Of a DNA stretch of 64,000 nt, positions 63,715-64,000 are shown piece after piece. Source of the stretch: Solemya velum gill symbiont (lineage in GTDB: Bacteria > Pseudomonadota > Gammaproteobacteria > Chromatiales > Chromatiaceae). Position 1 is the stretch's first letter. The number at the start of each line of letters is the position of its first letter. The translations under genes were made by a program, and so were the position numbers. The stretch covers positions 372,001 through 436,000 of the forward strand of contig NZ_JRAA01000001.1 in NCBI RefSeq assembly GCF_000787395.1, in the 5' to 3' direction. The notes beneath the pieces are model-generated. The model made no database searches and was not told where the DNA came from. It saw only the letters and a program-made list of their open reading frames with translations.

Positions 63715-64000
63715 TCACTCAATTGTCGCCCTGGCAAGACGAGGCCATTCATTCACCCAACAGCAGTGGTGACCAAATTCTGGCAGTAACTGAATGCTCG
63801 GCTTACTGGATGAAGGGAAGCGTGAGCGATACGCGTTAGCAACCAGTGGCGGCACACTCTTATCCTTGCCTCCGACAAAATGTATTTGCGGTATCGCTTG
63901 TAAATCCTGCCATGCGTCAGCGGCATTCAATGAGCCTCTGAGAGGCGTTAAACGATGATGTTTACTCCATGTCTTATGATCAAGATTTCCTGCAACTGTG
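63715..64000 (-). CDS. alpha/beta hydrolase, C-terminal part (partial at window end)
   Basis: The minus-strand frame is open to the window edge. It reads TVAGNLDHKTWSKHH, then PLRGSLNAADAWQDL, then PQIHFVGGKDKSVPPLVANA with a probable catalytic aspartate, and FGHHCCWVNEWPRL with the catalytic histidine. This matches the C-terminal third of an alpha/beta hydrolase; the nucleophile region is outside the window. The ORF appears intact to its stop at 63715. Its substrate is unknown. Confidence 0.75.
   Translation of the reverse strand, partial: TVAGNLDHKTWSKHHRLTPLRGSLNAADAWQDLQAIPQIHFVGGKDKSVPPLVANAYRSRFPSSSKPSIQLLPEFGHHCCWVNEWPRLARATIE

Overview
The window reads as the chromosome of a Gram-negative gammaproteobacterium. 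The evidence is the gene neighbourhoods: queA and a frameshift-controlled prfB; tpiA-secG between tRNA-Leu genes; acs with a CNMP/CBS/DUF294 protein, an acetate-type symporter and its DUF4212 partner; and parC. There is also an outer-membrane exopolysaccharide machine. Family-level placement is not possible from sequence alone. The window mixes tidy core operons with accessory stretches rich in dispersed palindromic repeats, two identical IS30-family elements and several broken genes.

Layout. 1-2410: queA, prfB, tRNA-Val(GAC). 2392-7840: a 5.4-kb island bounded by a 19-bp copy of the tRNA-Val 3' end, with no integrase left. It carries a YbaK-like deacylase, a membrane protein, a small secreted repeat protein, two lysine-rich small proteins and the tail of a probable Na/Pi cotransporter cut by IS30. 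7878-10438: a six-zinc-finger GIY-YIG protein, then a secreted rhodanese-like protein behind a c-di-GMP-I (GEMM) riboswitch. 10913-28533: sugar-nucleotide and exopolysaccharide genes (UDP-xylose synthase, a glycosyltransferase, BY-kinase/Wzz, a frameshifted Wza-type export protein, an outer-membrane barrel, a Wzy/ligase-type polymerase, a WecA-like initiator, rmlACDB, tviB, tviC). 28710-31281: the AMMECR1/Memo/radical-SAM trio. 31441-38344: acetate uptake and activation with a linked regulator. 38538-43481: parC and a MotA/MotB-like pair whose MotB-like member is mostly coiled coil. 43621-48617: glycerate kinase, a DUF455 ferritin-like protein, a secreted protein and CopA. 48618-61995: an accessory region with a site-2 protease, a cation P-type ATPase split by a stop codon, the second IS30 copy, two large PAS-GGDEF-EAL proteins and a decayed gene. 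61996-64000: tRNA-Cys, tRNA-Leu(UAA), tpiA, secG, tRNA-Leu(GAG) and the end of an alpha/beta hydrolase gene.

How it fits together. Two proteins with both c-di-GMP synthase and phosphodiesterase domains, a c-di-GMP riboswitch and a large exopolysaccharide locus in one window suggest control of the sessile/motile switch. The acetate genes form a normal uptake-activation unit. The strongest candidates for little-described biology are the MotA-like/coiled-coil motor pair (40873-43481), the zinc-finger-array GIY-YIG protein (7878-9242), the riboswitch-controlled secreted rhodanese (9462-10438), the AMMECR1/Memo/radical-SAM trio, and the dispersed two-hairpin repeat family.

Caution. Several genes are broken by single-base indels in or next to short homopolymers (Wza-type gene, CNMP/DUF294 gene, BCCT remnant, decayed gene at 61.4-61.8 kb). 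These may be real decay or residual sequencing error; the sequence alone cannot tell.
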